Shown here piece after piece: positions 8,701 to 16,228 of a stretch of DNA of 48,260 nucleotides. The DNA is taken from assembly GCA_013151015.1 (NCBI GenBank), contig JAADJA010000045.1:1-48260 (forward strand). The letters are read 5' to 3'. The notes below the pieces were generated by a model. The model searched no databases and was not told the origin of the DNA. It saw nothing but the letters and a program-made list of their open reading frames with translations. The translations under genes and the position numbers were made by a program. The number at the start of each line of letters is the position of its first letter. Position 1 is the stretch's first letter. The DNA comes from Chlorobiota bacterium. GTDB lineage: Bacteria; Bacteroidota; Bacteroidia; Bacteroidales; JAADJA01.

Positions 8701-8954
8701 TTGTAAATAGGCTCGTTCGAGATCGAATCAAGGTAATACTTCTCCCTGGCCTTACTTATTGAATCGATGTAATAGGTTTCCGCTAATTCATTTCCATTTG
8801 CAATTTTTTTTGCCAATGTGGTGGTTATGTCGCTGTTTGCATATTCCTTTGCATGTTTCTCAACCCTCGACGTCATAAAGGTAAACGAGAGTTGAAATAA
8901 GCACACCAACGCAAATAAAATCGCAAAAAATTTAATAGCTCCTCTGTTCTCCAT
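5766..8954 (-). CDS. secDF: Protein translocase SecDF fusion
   Basis: A 1062-residue fusion of SecD and SecF that uses the proton gradient to complete Sec-dependent export on the periplasmic side of the inner membrane. Membrane helix 1 is at about 9-29. The P1 head begins with NLGLDLKGGMNVTLEV; an acidic Ser/Thr-rich insert (about 285-370) interrupts it. The first helical bundle ends near GNVTTLLTGIVLFVFGSGP. The SecF half opens with YGVDFKGGRTYVIRF and carries GYSINDTVIIFDRIRE. About twelve membrane helices in all, as expected. The C-terminus is basic (KGKSRKKK). Fusion is usual in Bacteroidota. The gene has its own promoter and terminator, so it is probably monocistronic. Confidence 0.95.
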   Translation of the reverse strand: MENRGAIKFFAILFALVCLFQLSFTFMTSRVEKHAKEYANSDITTTLAKKIANGNELAETYYIDSISKAREKYYLDSISNEPIYNILIRKYTYKECKEREINLGLDLKGGMNVTLEVSIGDIVNGLSGNSQNPVFRKAMARAYEMQKNSQDDFVTLFGKAIEETDPNFSLASIFLFEFKDKGINANSTNAEVLDMIRKESDGAFDRTFNILRTRIDHFGVAQPNIQKIASSSRVLVELPGIKDPDRVRKLLQGTAKLEFWETYKFSEVYQYFAEANTRLQKTLNKEEAIEELEKTDDLNNADKSALEDTANGASDSTMTTEADTTESSLLKQLESDTSGVNQEDQNFEEYAKKNPLYAYLNPAYVKNQKDGQYYPGQSAVMGYAAIKDTAKVNKLLKEVNSAFPRDLKFAWTSKPRIEGENVLELVGLKATREGKASMGGEVITDARQDYDNNGRVEVSMSMDSEGAKTWKRLTGENIGRQIAIILDGYVYSFPNVNGEIPNGQSSISGGDMQVDEAKDLANILKAGKLPARARIVEEEVVGPSLGKEAVSAGLWSFVIAFILVLLYMIFYYNRAGWVADLALITNIFFLFGVLASFGAVLTLPGIAGIVLTLGMAVDANVIIYERIKEEVRAGKGMRLAIADGYSNAYSAIIDGNVTTLLTGIVLFVFGSGPVQGFATTLIIGILSSLFSAIFISRLIFTWALNTNKTVNFANNFTKDAFSKVNFNFIGMRKIAYFISGFLIVASIASLAIRGLNYGVDFKGGRTYVIRFDQSVKTTDIRDALSNTFISDDGQKSTPEVKTFGPDRQVKITTSFLIDDNELNVDSIIQTRIFEGVKQFYKNQAITYGDFSSDKETESKLLGILSSQKVGPTIADDIRNRAVMAVFFALIVIFIYIAVRFKKWQYGLGGVLALFHDTIITVGLFSMLYNFLPFNLEIDQAFIAAILTIIGYSINDTVIIFDRIREFTGLHRKTSLQDNMNAALNSTLARTINTSGTTLVVLLTIFIFGGEVIRGFTFALLVGVLVGTYSSLFTASPISFDLIGLKKNKEELLPAKGKSRKKK

Positions 8955-9359
8955 TTCTATCTATTTTTAGTTATATCTTACCCTAAATTTTTGAGGGTGC
9001 AAATATAGAATAACATTATTAAATAACCAATATTCTGGAATTTTTATTTATACCAACCTTATTGTGTATGGGATTTACGCTCAAACAATTGATATACTTG
9101 CGTTACAGCTTAAGTGAGCCGCCCGGGGATTTGCCTGTTTTTTTTATGGTGAAAATGCTGGTGTTGTCAATTTCAGGAAAAATGGATTCAAATCGGAAAT
9201 GCAGGGTCGGTTGAAATGGTATTTTGAACAATGATTGGTTACTGAAAAAGGAGATATTAAAACCCAATGGGAGAAAGCTCAACGATATTCTTGAAATCTT
9301 TTATGTTTATGCTTGCAACCGGGTTTATTCCATTATCCAAAGCAATACACGAAAAAATA
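8955..9359. other. Intergenic region between secDF and the ABC permease gene
   Basis: About 400 bases with no convincing gene. The part next to secDF holds its promoter. The remainder is AT-rich with one oligo-T stretch near 9138. I see no RNA gene or strong terminator. Confidence 0.5.
9000..9030 (-). promoter_or_regulatory. secDF promoter
   Basis: On the minus strand TTGG (9030 to 9027), a 19-base spacer and TATATTTG (9007 to 9000) fit the Bacteroidota -33/-7 pattern, 45 bases before the start codon. The -33 box has one mismatch. Confidence 0.5.
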
Positions 9360-10691
9360 TCACTTATACCGTATCCATTTCCACAATTCCCGGTAATTTA
9401 CTTTTTTACCATACATTAAAATCCCGGTACGGTAAATTTTTGCGGCGAGCCAGGTGGCACCGAAAAAGCCCAGTATCAAAAAGAGGACGGAAAGGAACAG
9501 GTCAAGGAATGGAACCCCGAAAGGTATCCTGATCATCATAATAACAGGAGATGTGAGGGGGAATATGGAAAACCAGAAAGCGGCCGGGCCATCCGGGTTT
9601 TGAATGACAAATTGTGATAAGGCTATGGATAAAATAAGTGGAACGGTTATGGGGATCATAAATTGTTGTGTGTCGGTTTCGCCATCAACTGCTGAGCCGA
9701 TGGCCGCAAACAAGGCTCCGTACAGCAAATATCCACCTATAAAAAAGAAAAGAAAGGATCCGGCAACCAATCCAAAATTAATGGATTGTATGGATTCGTA
9801 AATAGTGACAATCGATTGGTTTACATTTTCAGCATTATCTTCCATGTTTCCATTTTGCTGAAGGATGGTTTCGTTTTGCATTTTCATTTTTGAAATTTCA
9901 TGTCCTGAAATTTCATCTGAAAAAACGGCCATAAACGAGGAAACAAGGATAAGTGTCGCAATGATCCAGACCGTGAACTGTGTGAGGCCAACCAGGGCAA
10001 CCCCAACGATTTTCCCCATCATCAATTGAAAGGGTTTCACCGAGGAGATAATCACTTCGATGATGCGGCTGGTTTTTTCTTCGATCACGCCCCGCATAAC
10101 CTGGGCCCCGTACATAAATATAAATATGTAAATCAGGAAACCACTGATAAATCCCAGTGCCATGCTCAGTTCGGTAGAGGTTTTTTCTTCATCGCCCCCC
10201 TCGTTTATTTTAATGGTCAAAAGGTTGATTTTTGTCCGTATGGATTTTAAAACGGACGGGTCAACACCGGAAGCACTTAGTTTCAGCGATTCCACCTCAT
10301 TCCTCATGGTGTTTTCAATTACCCCTTTTACGATGATATTGGGCTGCCCCGAAGAATAAAGAATGGCCGATTCAGGAACATTGAGCTCGGAGCGGGGAAT
10401 GTGCAAAATGGCATAGAAACCATTTTTGTCCATGTTTGCCTTTGCTTGTTCAAGAGGTTCTTCCACTTTGATAAAGGAGACCTGATCACCTGAATTGAAC
10501 TTGTCCATAAATAAACCGGTCTCATCGATTACCCCGATGATTTTCATCTCTCCTTCCAACTGGGCTATATATACAGGAACAATAAAGATGGCTGCCATCA
10601 GGACAGGGCCAATGATGGTCATGATGATAAACGACCGCTTTTTTACCCTCGTGAGGTATTCGCGCTTTATTATGAGTCCTATTTTGTTCAA
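9360..10691 (-). CDS. ABC-2 type exporter permease (NatB-like)
   Basis: A 443-residue membrane permease partnering the ATPase encoded immediately upstream; the two overlap by an ATGA. The N-terminal helix (about 20-42, IMTIIGPVLMAAIFIVPVYI) is followed by a large extracytoplasmic domain (45-175). Five or so helices then occupy 175-430, with GAQVMRGVIEEKTSRIIEVI, the conserved cytoplasmic loop of the NatB/ABC-2 family. Relatives export sodium ions, antibiotics or lipids; substrate is undetermined here. The gene pair has no regulator beside it. The start ATG (NKIGLIIKREYLTRVKKR) is the usual N-terminal amphipathic segment of the family. Confidence 0.85.
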   Translation of the reverse strand: MNKIGLIIKREYLTRVKKRSFIIMTIIGPVLMAAIFIVPVYIAQLEGEMKIIGVIDETGLFMDKFNSGDQVSFIKVEEPLEQAKANMDKNGFYAILHIPRSELNVPESAILYSSGQPNIIVKGVIENTMRNEVESLKLSASGVDPSVLKSIRTKINLLTIKINEGGDEEKTSTELSMALGFISGFLIYIFIFMYGAQVMRGVIEEKTSRIIEVIISSVKPFQLMMGKIVGVALVGLTQFTVWIIATLILVSSFMAVFSDEISGHEISKMKMQNETILQQNGNMEDNAENVNQSIVTIYESIQSINFGLVAGSFLFFFIGGYLLYGALFAAIGSAVDGETDTQQFMIPITVPLILSIALSQFVIQNPDGPAAFWFSIFPLTSPVIMMIRIPFGVPFLDLFLSVLFLILGFFGATWLAAKIYRTGILMYGKKVNYRELWKWIRYK

Positions 10692-11620
10692 GTCAATCGG
10701 TTTTTGTTTTCCTCTACACTGGAAATGAAAATATCGTTCATCGTTGGCAAAATCTCATTTATTGAATGGATTTCCATATGTGGCAACAATTTACCTATCA
10801 GTTCATTGGGGCCGAGGTGGTTTTTGATCCTTATTGAAGCAAACTGGTAATCTTCTTTCTTTCCTGTTTTAAGCAGGGAACAATCCCCGTTCAGGATACC
10901 TTCGATGTCCCCTTTTAAATTCCTGAATGCCACTTCATACACATTGTCTTTATATTTGTCGCGGATGTCTTTTACTTTCCCGTCCAGTATTTTTCTCGAA
11001 TTGTCGATCAGGGCGATATGGTCGCATAATTCTTCCACAGAAGCCATATTGTGCGTCGAGAAAATTATGGTTGCCCCTTGGTTCCTCAATTTGAGGATTT
11101 CATCTTTCAGGAGGTTAACATTGATGGGGTCGAAACCCGAAAAGGGTTCATCAAAGATCAAGAGCTCCGGTTCATGAAGGACAGTCACGATAAACTGGAT
11201 TTTCTGCTGCATCCCTTTGGAAAGTTCTTCTACCTTTTTGTCCCACCATGCTGAAATATCGAATTTGTCGAACCAGGTTCGTAGCTTCTGCTGTGCATCG
11301 TGTTTGCTCAATCCTTTGAGCCGGGCAAGGTACATGGCCTGTTCGCCCACTTTCATTTTTTTGTAGAGCCCCCTCTCTTCTGGAAGGTAGCCAATGTTTT
11401 CGATGTCTTTCCGGTTGAGTGGCCTGGAATGGAACAGCAGTTCGCCGGAATCGGGAGCCGTGATTTGGTTGATCAATCGGATAAGGGTTGTTTTTCCCGC
11501 ACCATTTGGCCCCAACAATCCAAAAATGCTATTTTCGGGAACAACGAAACTCACATCGTCCAATGCCTTGTGGTTGGCAAATTGCTTGTTGATGTTCCTG
11601 ATGTCGAAAATAGGTTTCAT
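10688..11620 (-). CDS. ABC exporter ATP-binding protein (NatA-like)
   Basis: A 310-residue ATPase. The Walker A GPNGAGKTT, signature LSKGMQQK, Walker B LLIFDEPFSGFDP and the switch histidine in STHNMASVEE are all present, so it should be active. After the 220-residue nucleotide-binding domain comes a C-terminal DUF4162-like extension (about 225-310), typical of NatA-type exporters. The protein energises the overlapping permease. Upstream (11635-11681) is a short tandem repeat rather than a recognisable promoter. Confidence 0.88.
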   Translation of the reverse strand: MKPIFDIRNINKQFANHKALDDVSFVVPENSIFGLLGPNGAGKTTLIRLINQITAPDSGELLFHSRPLNRKDIENIGYLPEERGLYKKMKVGEQAMYLARLKGLSKHDAQQKLRTWFDKFDISAWWDKKVEELSKGMQQKIQFIVTVLHEPELLIFDEPFSGFDPINVNLLKDEILKLRNQGATIIFSTHNMASVEELCDHIALIDNSRKILDGKVKDIRDKYKDNVYEVAFRNLKGDIEGILNGDCSLLKTGKKEDYQFASIRIKNHLGPNELIGKLLPHMEIHSINEILPTMNDIFISSVEENKNRLT

Positions 11621-11634
11621 ATATTGTGTTACGG

Positions 11635-11681
11635 GTTATGCGTTGTAAAAGTTATGTGTTATGCGTTGTAAAAAGTTATGT
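11635..11681. repeat. Short imperfect tandem repeat
   Basis: Two units of 23 and 24 bases (GTTATGCGTTGTAAAAGTTATGT and the same with one extra A) lie just upstream of the ABC ATPase gene, with a partial third unit following. Related words in inverted orientation (AACGCTTAAC) occur near 11730, so the leader could fold. Confidence 0.6.
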
Positions 11682-11807
11682 GTTATGGTTGTTTAACATT
11701 TTCAACGCCTAACTTTTTAACCCATTAACTTTTAACGCTTAACTAATTATCAACCTTCCGGGTCGCCTCCACATTTTCCGTCTTCGAACCAAAAGGTTTG
11801 TTGTCCC

Positions 11808-12968
11808 TTAATTGTTAAAGTAATCTTTCATCTTTGAAAAGAAACTCTTGTCCCGGGCCGAAGGATTTGGTTTAAAGTTTTCGGAGGTTTTCATTCTTTC
11901 AAGCATCTCCTTTTCTTCCCTTGATAAGTTCTTGGGTGTCCAAACGTTTACATTTACCAACAAATCGCCATGACCGTATGAATTTACCGAAGGAAGCCCT
12001 TTCCCTTTCAACCTCAGGACTTTTCCACCTTGGGTCCCGGGGGCAATTTTCACCCTGGCTTTTCCGTCAATGGTAGGTACGTCGATTACCGAACCGAGGG
12101 CCGCATCAGGGAAGCTGATATATGCTTCGTGCAAGAGGTTCATCCCGTCCCTTTCAAGTGATCCGTGTGGTTCTTCTTCGATAAGGACAATCAGGTCACC
12201 GGCGATGCCGCCACGCGCTGCTGCATTTCCCTTTCCGCTTACCGATAATTGCATTCCATCTTCCACGCCGGCAGGGATATTGATACTGATCACTTCATTT
12301 CCCCGCACGATTCCATCCCCGGCGCAAACCTGGCATTTGTTGGCAATGGTCTGTCCTTGTCCGCCACAAGTTGGGCAGGTGGATGTGGTTTGCATTTGCC
12401 CGAGGAAGGTATTGGTAACTTGTGTTACCTGTCCGCTTCCATGGCAGGTATGACATGAAGTGTAGGAAGACCCTTCTTTGGCGCCCGAACCCTTGCATGA
12501 AGTACATTCAATGTATTTATGGACTTTTATTTTTTTCTCCACACCATGTGCGATCTCTTTCAGGCTAAGTTTTACTTTCACCCGTAGGTTCGATCCCCGG
12601 TTAACGCGCCTTCTTCTTTGGCCACCGCCGAAACTGCTGAAACCTCCACCACCTCCAAAGGCACCTCCGAAAATATCGCCAAACTGACTGAATATATCGT
12701 CCATTGACATATGGTGATAACCTCCGCCACCACCAGCTGCACCTCCAACTCCGGCATGCCCGAAACGATCGTAACGGCTACGCTTTTCTTTGTTGCTCAA
12801 AACCTCATAGGCCTCGGCGGCCTCCTTGAAGTTTTCCTCGGCTTGCTTGTCGTCAGGATTTTTGTCGGGATGGTATTTCAAGGCTTTCTGACGGTATGCC
12901 TTTTTGATTTCACTTTCAGAAGCATCCTTTGAAACCCCAAGTATTTCGTAAAAATCTCTTTTTGCCAC
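11808..12968 (-). CDS. dnaJ: Chaperone DnaJ (Hsp40)
   Basis: A 386-residue type I J-protein that stimulates DnaK ATPase and delivers unfolded substrates. The J domain is at 1-70 with HPD in YHPDKNPD. A Gly/Phe-rich linker (about 73-115) follows, then four zinc-binding CxxCxGxG motifs ([32 protein letters not shown]), the substrate-binding beta domains and the dimerisation tail. Length and layout are standard. grpE lies upstream on the same strand with 274 bases between, so the two may form a heat-shock operon or have separate promoters. dnaK is not in the window. Confidence 0.97.
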   Translation of the reverse strand: MAKRDFYEILGVSKDASESEIKKAYRQKALKYHPDKNPDDKQAEENFKEAAEAYEVLSNKEKRSRYDRFGHAGVGGAAGGGGGYHHMSMDDIFSQFGDIFGGAFGGGGGFSSFGGGQRRRRVNRGSNLRVKVKLSLKEIAHGVEKKIKVHKYIECTSCKGSGAKEGSSYTSCHTCHGSGQVTQVTNTFLGQMQTTSTCPTCGGQGQTIANKCQVCAGDGIVRGNEVISINIPAGVEDGMQLSVSGKGNAAARGGIAGDLIVLIEEEPHGSLERDGMNLLHEAYISFPDAALGSVIDVPTIDGKARVKIAPGTQGGKVLRLKGKGLPSVNSYGHGDLLVNVNVWTPKNLSREEKEMLERMKTSENFKPNPSARDKSFFSKMKDYFNN

Positions 12969-13127
12969 GTTGTTCTTTTTTGTTATTGCCCTACTTTTAT
13001 TTTATAAGGTAGAGTTTGTAATTTTTATAAAACTATATATAATACTTCAATGATTTAATGCAAGAATACTCACAAAGAATAAAGCTTGGGCAATATGTTA
13101 TTAACACAACGGTTTTATTTTATTCTC

Positions 13128-13150
13128 GCCTGTCTGCCGAACAGGCAGGC
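13128..13150. repeat. GC-rich palindromic element, copy 1
   Basis: GCCTGTCTGCC-GA-ACAGGCAGGC, an imperfect palindrome between dnaJ and grpE. Similar GC-rich hairpins occur near 19271, 32456 and 43315. They stand out from the AT-rich spacers around them. Confidence 0.45.
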
Positions 13151-13242
13151 ATTGAAGCCTTCATTCTTTCTCTCGTTTATAATGTAATTGTATGCTCCAA
13201 TATTGTCGTTTTCTGTTAAATTTACAATAGTGCTATCATTGA

Positions 13243-13830
13243 CTATTTGCCAATAACGACTTTTGAAAACCGGATTACCTTCTCATTAAGCAGATATCCC
13301 TTTTCAACTTCATCGACTACTTTTCCCTTTAAATCCTTTGACGGCGCAGGGATTTGCGTAATGGCTTCATGGAAATCCGTATCAAATTCATTCCCAATGG
13401 CCTCAATTGGGGTTACGCCTTGTTTTACCAGGATACCCTTGAATTTCGTGTAGATGTGGTTTACGCCATCCTTCACTGCTGCACAATCCTCAATGTCTTC
13501 AGTGGATTTAATGGCTCTTTCAAAATCGTCCAAAACGGGCAACATTTCCAGGATTACCCCTTCTGAGGCGGTCTTGCTCATTTCCAGTTTTTCTTTGCTT
13601 GTCCTTTTTCTGTAATTATCAAACTCAGAATAGAGCCGTAGGTATTTATCATTAAGTTCATCAACTTTCTCCTGCAACTCTTTTTCTTTTGATGCCACAA
13701 CTTCCGCTTCAACTGCTTTTGTGTGTTTGCCCTCCTTCTGTCCCCTGGCCTTGTTTGTCGATGCTTTATTTGTTTCGGCTTTTTTCCTGGTATCCTTTTT
13801 CATATTTTTTTTTGTCGTTTTCTTGTTCAT
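13243..13830 (-). CDS. grpE: Nucleotide exchange factor GrpE
   Basis: A 195-residue GrpE, the ADP-release factor for DnaK. The N-terminal 55 residues are Lys/Thr/Ala-rich and probably disordered. A long coiled coil follows (KELQEKVDELNDKYLRLYSEFDNYRKRTSKE, about 52-82), then the four-helix bundle and the C-terminal beta domain with GNEFDTDFHEAITQ and a final GYLLNEKVIRFSKVVIGK, the family signature. The start ATG is followed by NKKTTKKNMKK; a nearby internal Met would give a shorter tail but the same core. A 6-base inverted repeat (13850-13855/13859-13864) lies 20 bases before the start codon. Confidence 0.93.
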   Translation of the reverse strand: MNKKTTKKNMKKDTRKKAETNKASTNKARGQKEGKHTKAVEAEVVASKEKELQEKVDELNDKYLRLYSEFDNYRKRTSKEKLEMSKTASEGVILEMLPVLDDFERAIKSTEDIEDCAAVKDGVNHIYTKFKGILVKQGVTPIEAIGNEFDTDFHEAITQIPAPSKDLKGKVVDEVEKGYLLNEKVIRFSKVVIGK

Positions 13831-14173
13831 AGTTTTTCAGCTTAAATTTCCGAACGAAGTTCGGCTTCTCAAATAACCTGCCATTTCGTTTTTTCAGGAC
13901 AATGTGGCAGAAAGAGGTTGTGGGGCTGGGTGCTGGATGACGGATGCACTGTGTTGGACATTGGATGTCGGGAGATAGAGGTGTTTGGCAATTTCCCAAT
14001 CTAACAACTCAAAGAAAACCCTATATTTCTGGGATAATCGTGACTTCAATTGCGAATCCCTTATTTAGATTCTTTTTAAATGTTTGACCAATCTTTTGCC
14101 CTATTGCCTTTTTTAAATAGATTTGCTGTTTTTAGTATGTTAGCAATAATCACACATAAAAACAAACCTGATT
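13831..14173. other. Divergent intergenic region, grpE and DUF3857 genes
   Basis: 343 bases between divergent genes. It contains the CCGAAC-GAA-GTTCGG inverted repeat in the grpE leader (13850-13864) and, on the plus strand, the promoter at 14095-14125. I see no gene. Confidence 0.5.
14095..14125 (+). promoter_or_regulatory. Promoter of the DUF3857 gene pair
   Basis: TTTG (14095-14098), a 19-base spacer and TAGATTTG (14118-14125) match the Bacteroidota promoter fully. The start codon follows 48 bases later. Confidence 0.65.
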
Positions 14174-16222
14174 ATGAAAGTCCCCCGAAAGAGCTATTTA
14201 TTCCACATTATCATTGTCCTCTTTATTTCAATTCAAAGTTTTGCGGATAAGCCACCCATTAAATTCGGGAAGGTGGGCACGGATTTGTTGGAAATGACAG
14301 AATATGCAAATGACACCAACGCCTCTGCTGTTATCCTGTGCGATTATGGGAAAACCTATTTTGAATATGTTGACAAAAAGGGGTTTCAAATGCACTTTGA
14401 CCGTCTCATCAGGGTCAAGATTTTGGACAAGAAGGGATATGACTGGGCCGATTGGTCAATCCCTTTGTGGAAGGACGGTTCAATGGTAGAAAAAGTCGCA
14501 CAGCTTAAAGCCATTACCTTTAACCTGGAAAATGGGAAGGTCATCAAAGATAAGTTGGGGAATGATGGCAAATTCACCGAAAAAGTCCATGACCGCCTCG
14601 AATTGTTGAAGTTTATCTTGCCGAACGTACTTGTGGGTTCGGTATTGGATATTCAGTATTCGGTAATTTCCCCTTTTTACTATAATTTGCAGGATTGGTA
14701 TTTCCAGTATGATATTCCCGTGGTTTGGAGCGAATACATTGTGGAAATCCCTGAGTATTTTAGTTATGTAAAAAACATGAAAGGCTATCTGGCCCTGAGT
14801 ATCAATGAGAGGGGCACAAAACCCGGCCGTATCGAGATCAATGAAATGGTGAGGAGCGAATCCATGGGCAGGGGCTCGGCTGTAAGGTCGGACATGAGCA
14901 GATATACAAAGGAATACATAAACGAGACGGAGCGGTTTGTGGCAGAAAATGTCCCTGCGTTTATCATTGAAGAGCCGCTTACGACAAAAGAAAATTATAT
15001 AAGTATGATCGAGTTTGAACTGGCAAGCTATCACCCTCCGTACGGAACGGTCACAAAATACAGCTCAACATGGGAATCCATCAACAAGCAATTAATGCTG
15101 TCGGATAATTTCGGCGGAAGGCTCAATGGTGGTGGTTTCCTGAAGGATGGGGCAGAGGCGATCAGTTTAAGCAATGAGTCCGCCCATGATAAAATGATAG
15201 CTGCTTACTCGTTAATTCATTCCCATATGAACTGGAATGGCTATTCACGCAAATATACCGACCAGTCCTTACGGACAGCTTATAAGGAAAAGAGTGGTTC
15301 GGAAGTGGAAATCAACCTGATGTTGATTGTTTTGCTAAGGGAGTTGGGGATTCAGGCCGACCCTGTCATGCTGAGCACGCGCAGCCACGGAATGATACGT
15401 CCTACCTTTCCCACATTGAGCGGTTTTAATTATGTTATTGCAAGAGCAGTTGTTGATGAAAAGGAATACCTGTTGGATGCGAGCTATCCATATCTCCCCG
15501 GCGGGATGCTCCCTAAGAAGGCATTGAACGGAAGAGGCCGCCTCATTTCGAAAAACCATACGGATTGGGTGGACCTTACACCTTCGCTAAGTTATAAGGT
15601 GTTGAATATGTACACACTTGAGTTAAACGAAAACAGTGAATTCGTTGGGGAAATCCAAACTTCCGATAAAGGATATGCTGCTTTAAGTGCCAGGAACACA
15701 TTGGGTAGTTACGATAGCGAAGATAAGTATATCGAAGATTTAGAGGACAATCACGAAGGCCTTGTCGTGGATTCGTTTGCATTTGAAAACCGGAATGAAT
15801 GGTATAAAAACATGAAAGAGAAATATACGATCCGAATTAAGGATAAAGCAGTTGAGGCAGGAAACCTGCTCTATTTCAACCCCATGTTCTATGAAGGGAT
15901 GGAGGAAAACCCTTTCAAGCTTGAAGAACGGCTATATCCTGTGGAGTACGCTTATAAAAAGGACATGACCTATATGTTGAATTTCACGATCCCCGAAGGT
16001 TATAAACTGGAAGAAAAACCAGGGAACGAAATTGTATCACTTCCTGGTAATGCGGCGAAATTTACCTATCAGATTTCGGTTATGGGGAACAGGATACAGC
16101 TTATGAGCAAATATTCCATTAACAAGCTCATCTATCCTTCAGCAGACTATGTGAATTTAAAGGAGTTCTTTAACCACATTGTCGCAAAGCATGCAGAGCA
16201 AATTGTCCTTATTAAAGAATAG
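14174..16222 (+). CDS. DUF3857/transglutaminase-like exported protein, Cys lost
   Basis: A 682-residue protein with a signal peptide (about 1-24, ending SFADK). The N-terminal half is a DUF3857 beta domain (about 50-260), followed by a transglutaminase-like domain (about 310-450). The position of the catalytic Cys is taken by Glu377 in SGSEVEINLMLI, while LLRELGIQADPVMLSTRSHG and the later FNYVIARAVV/YLLDASYP, carrying the equivalent structural elements, are kept. It is therefore unlikely to be a cysteine hydrolase and may bind peptides or peptidoglycan instead. The remaining 230 residues form a beta-rich C-terminal domain. Six bases separate it from the next gene, a paralogue with Cys; the pair looks co-transcribed. 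Function in this family is unknown. Confidence 0.85.
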   Translation: MKVPRKSYLFHIIIVLFISIQSFADKPPIKFGKVGTDLLEMTEYANDTNASAVILCDYGKTYFEYVDKKGFQMHFDRLIRVKILDKKGYDWADWSIPLWKDGSMVEKVAQLKAITFNLENGKVIKDKLGNDGKFTEKVHDRLELLKFILPNVLVGSVLDIQYSVISPFYYNLQDWYFQYDIPVVWSEYIVEIPEYFSYVKNMKGYLALSINERGTKPGRIEINEMVRSESMGRGSAVRSDMSRYTKEYINETERFVAENVPAFIIEEPLTTKENYISMIEFELASYHPPYGTVTKYSSTWESINKQLMLSDNFGGRLNGGGFLKDGAEAISLSNESAHDKMIAAYSLIHSHMNWNGYSRKYTDQSLRTAYKEKSGSEVEINLMLIVLLRELGIQADPVMLSTRSHGMIRPTFPTLSGFNYVIARAVVDEKEYLLDASYPYLPGGMLPKKALNGRGRLISKNHTDWVDLTPSLSYKVLNMYTLELNENSEFVGEIQTSDKGYAALSARNTLGSYDSEDKYIEDLEDNHEGLVVDSFAFENRNEWYKNMKEKYTIRIKDKAVEAGNLLYFNPMFYEGMEENPFKLEERLYPVEYAYKKDMTYMLNFTIPEGYKLEEKPGNEIVSLPGNAAKFTYQISVMGNRIQLMSKYSINKLIYPSADYVNLKEFFNHIVAKHAEQIVLIKE

Positions 16223-16228
16223 GGGCCG

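Noticed and set aside
9224-9532. Open frame on the plus strand overlapping the ABC permease gene end
   Set aside because: It runs antisense into a well-supported permease and has no family pattern.
13850-13864. RNA thermometer in the grpE leader
   Set aside because: Only a 6-base-pair stem with a 3-base loop is visible and it does not cover a ribosome-binding site or the start codon.
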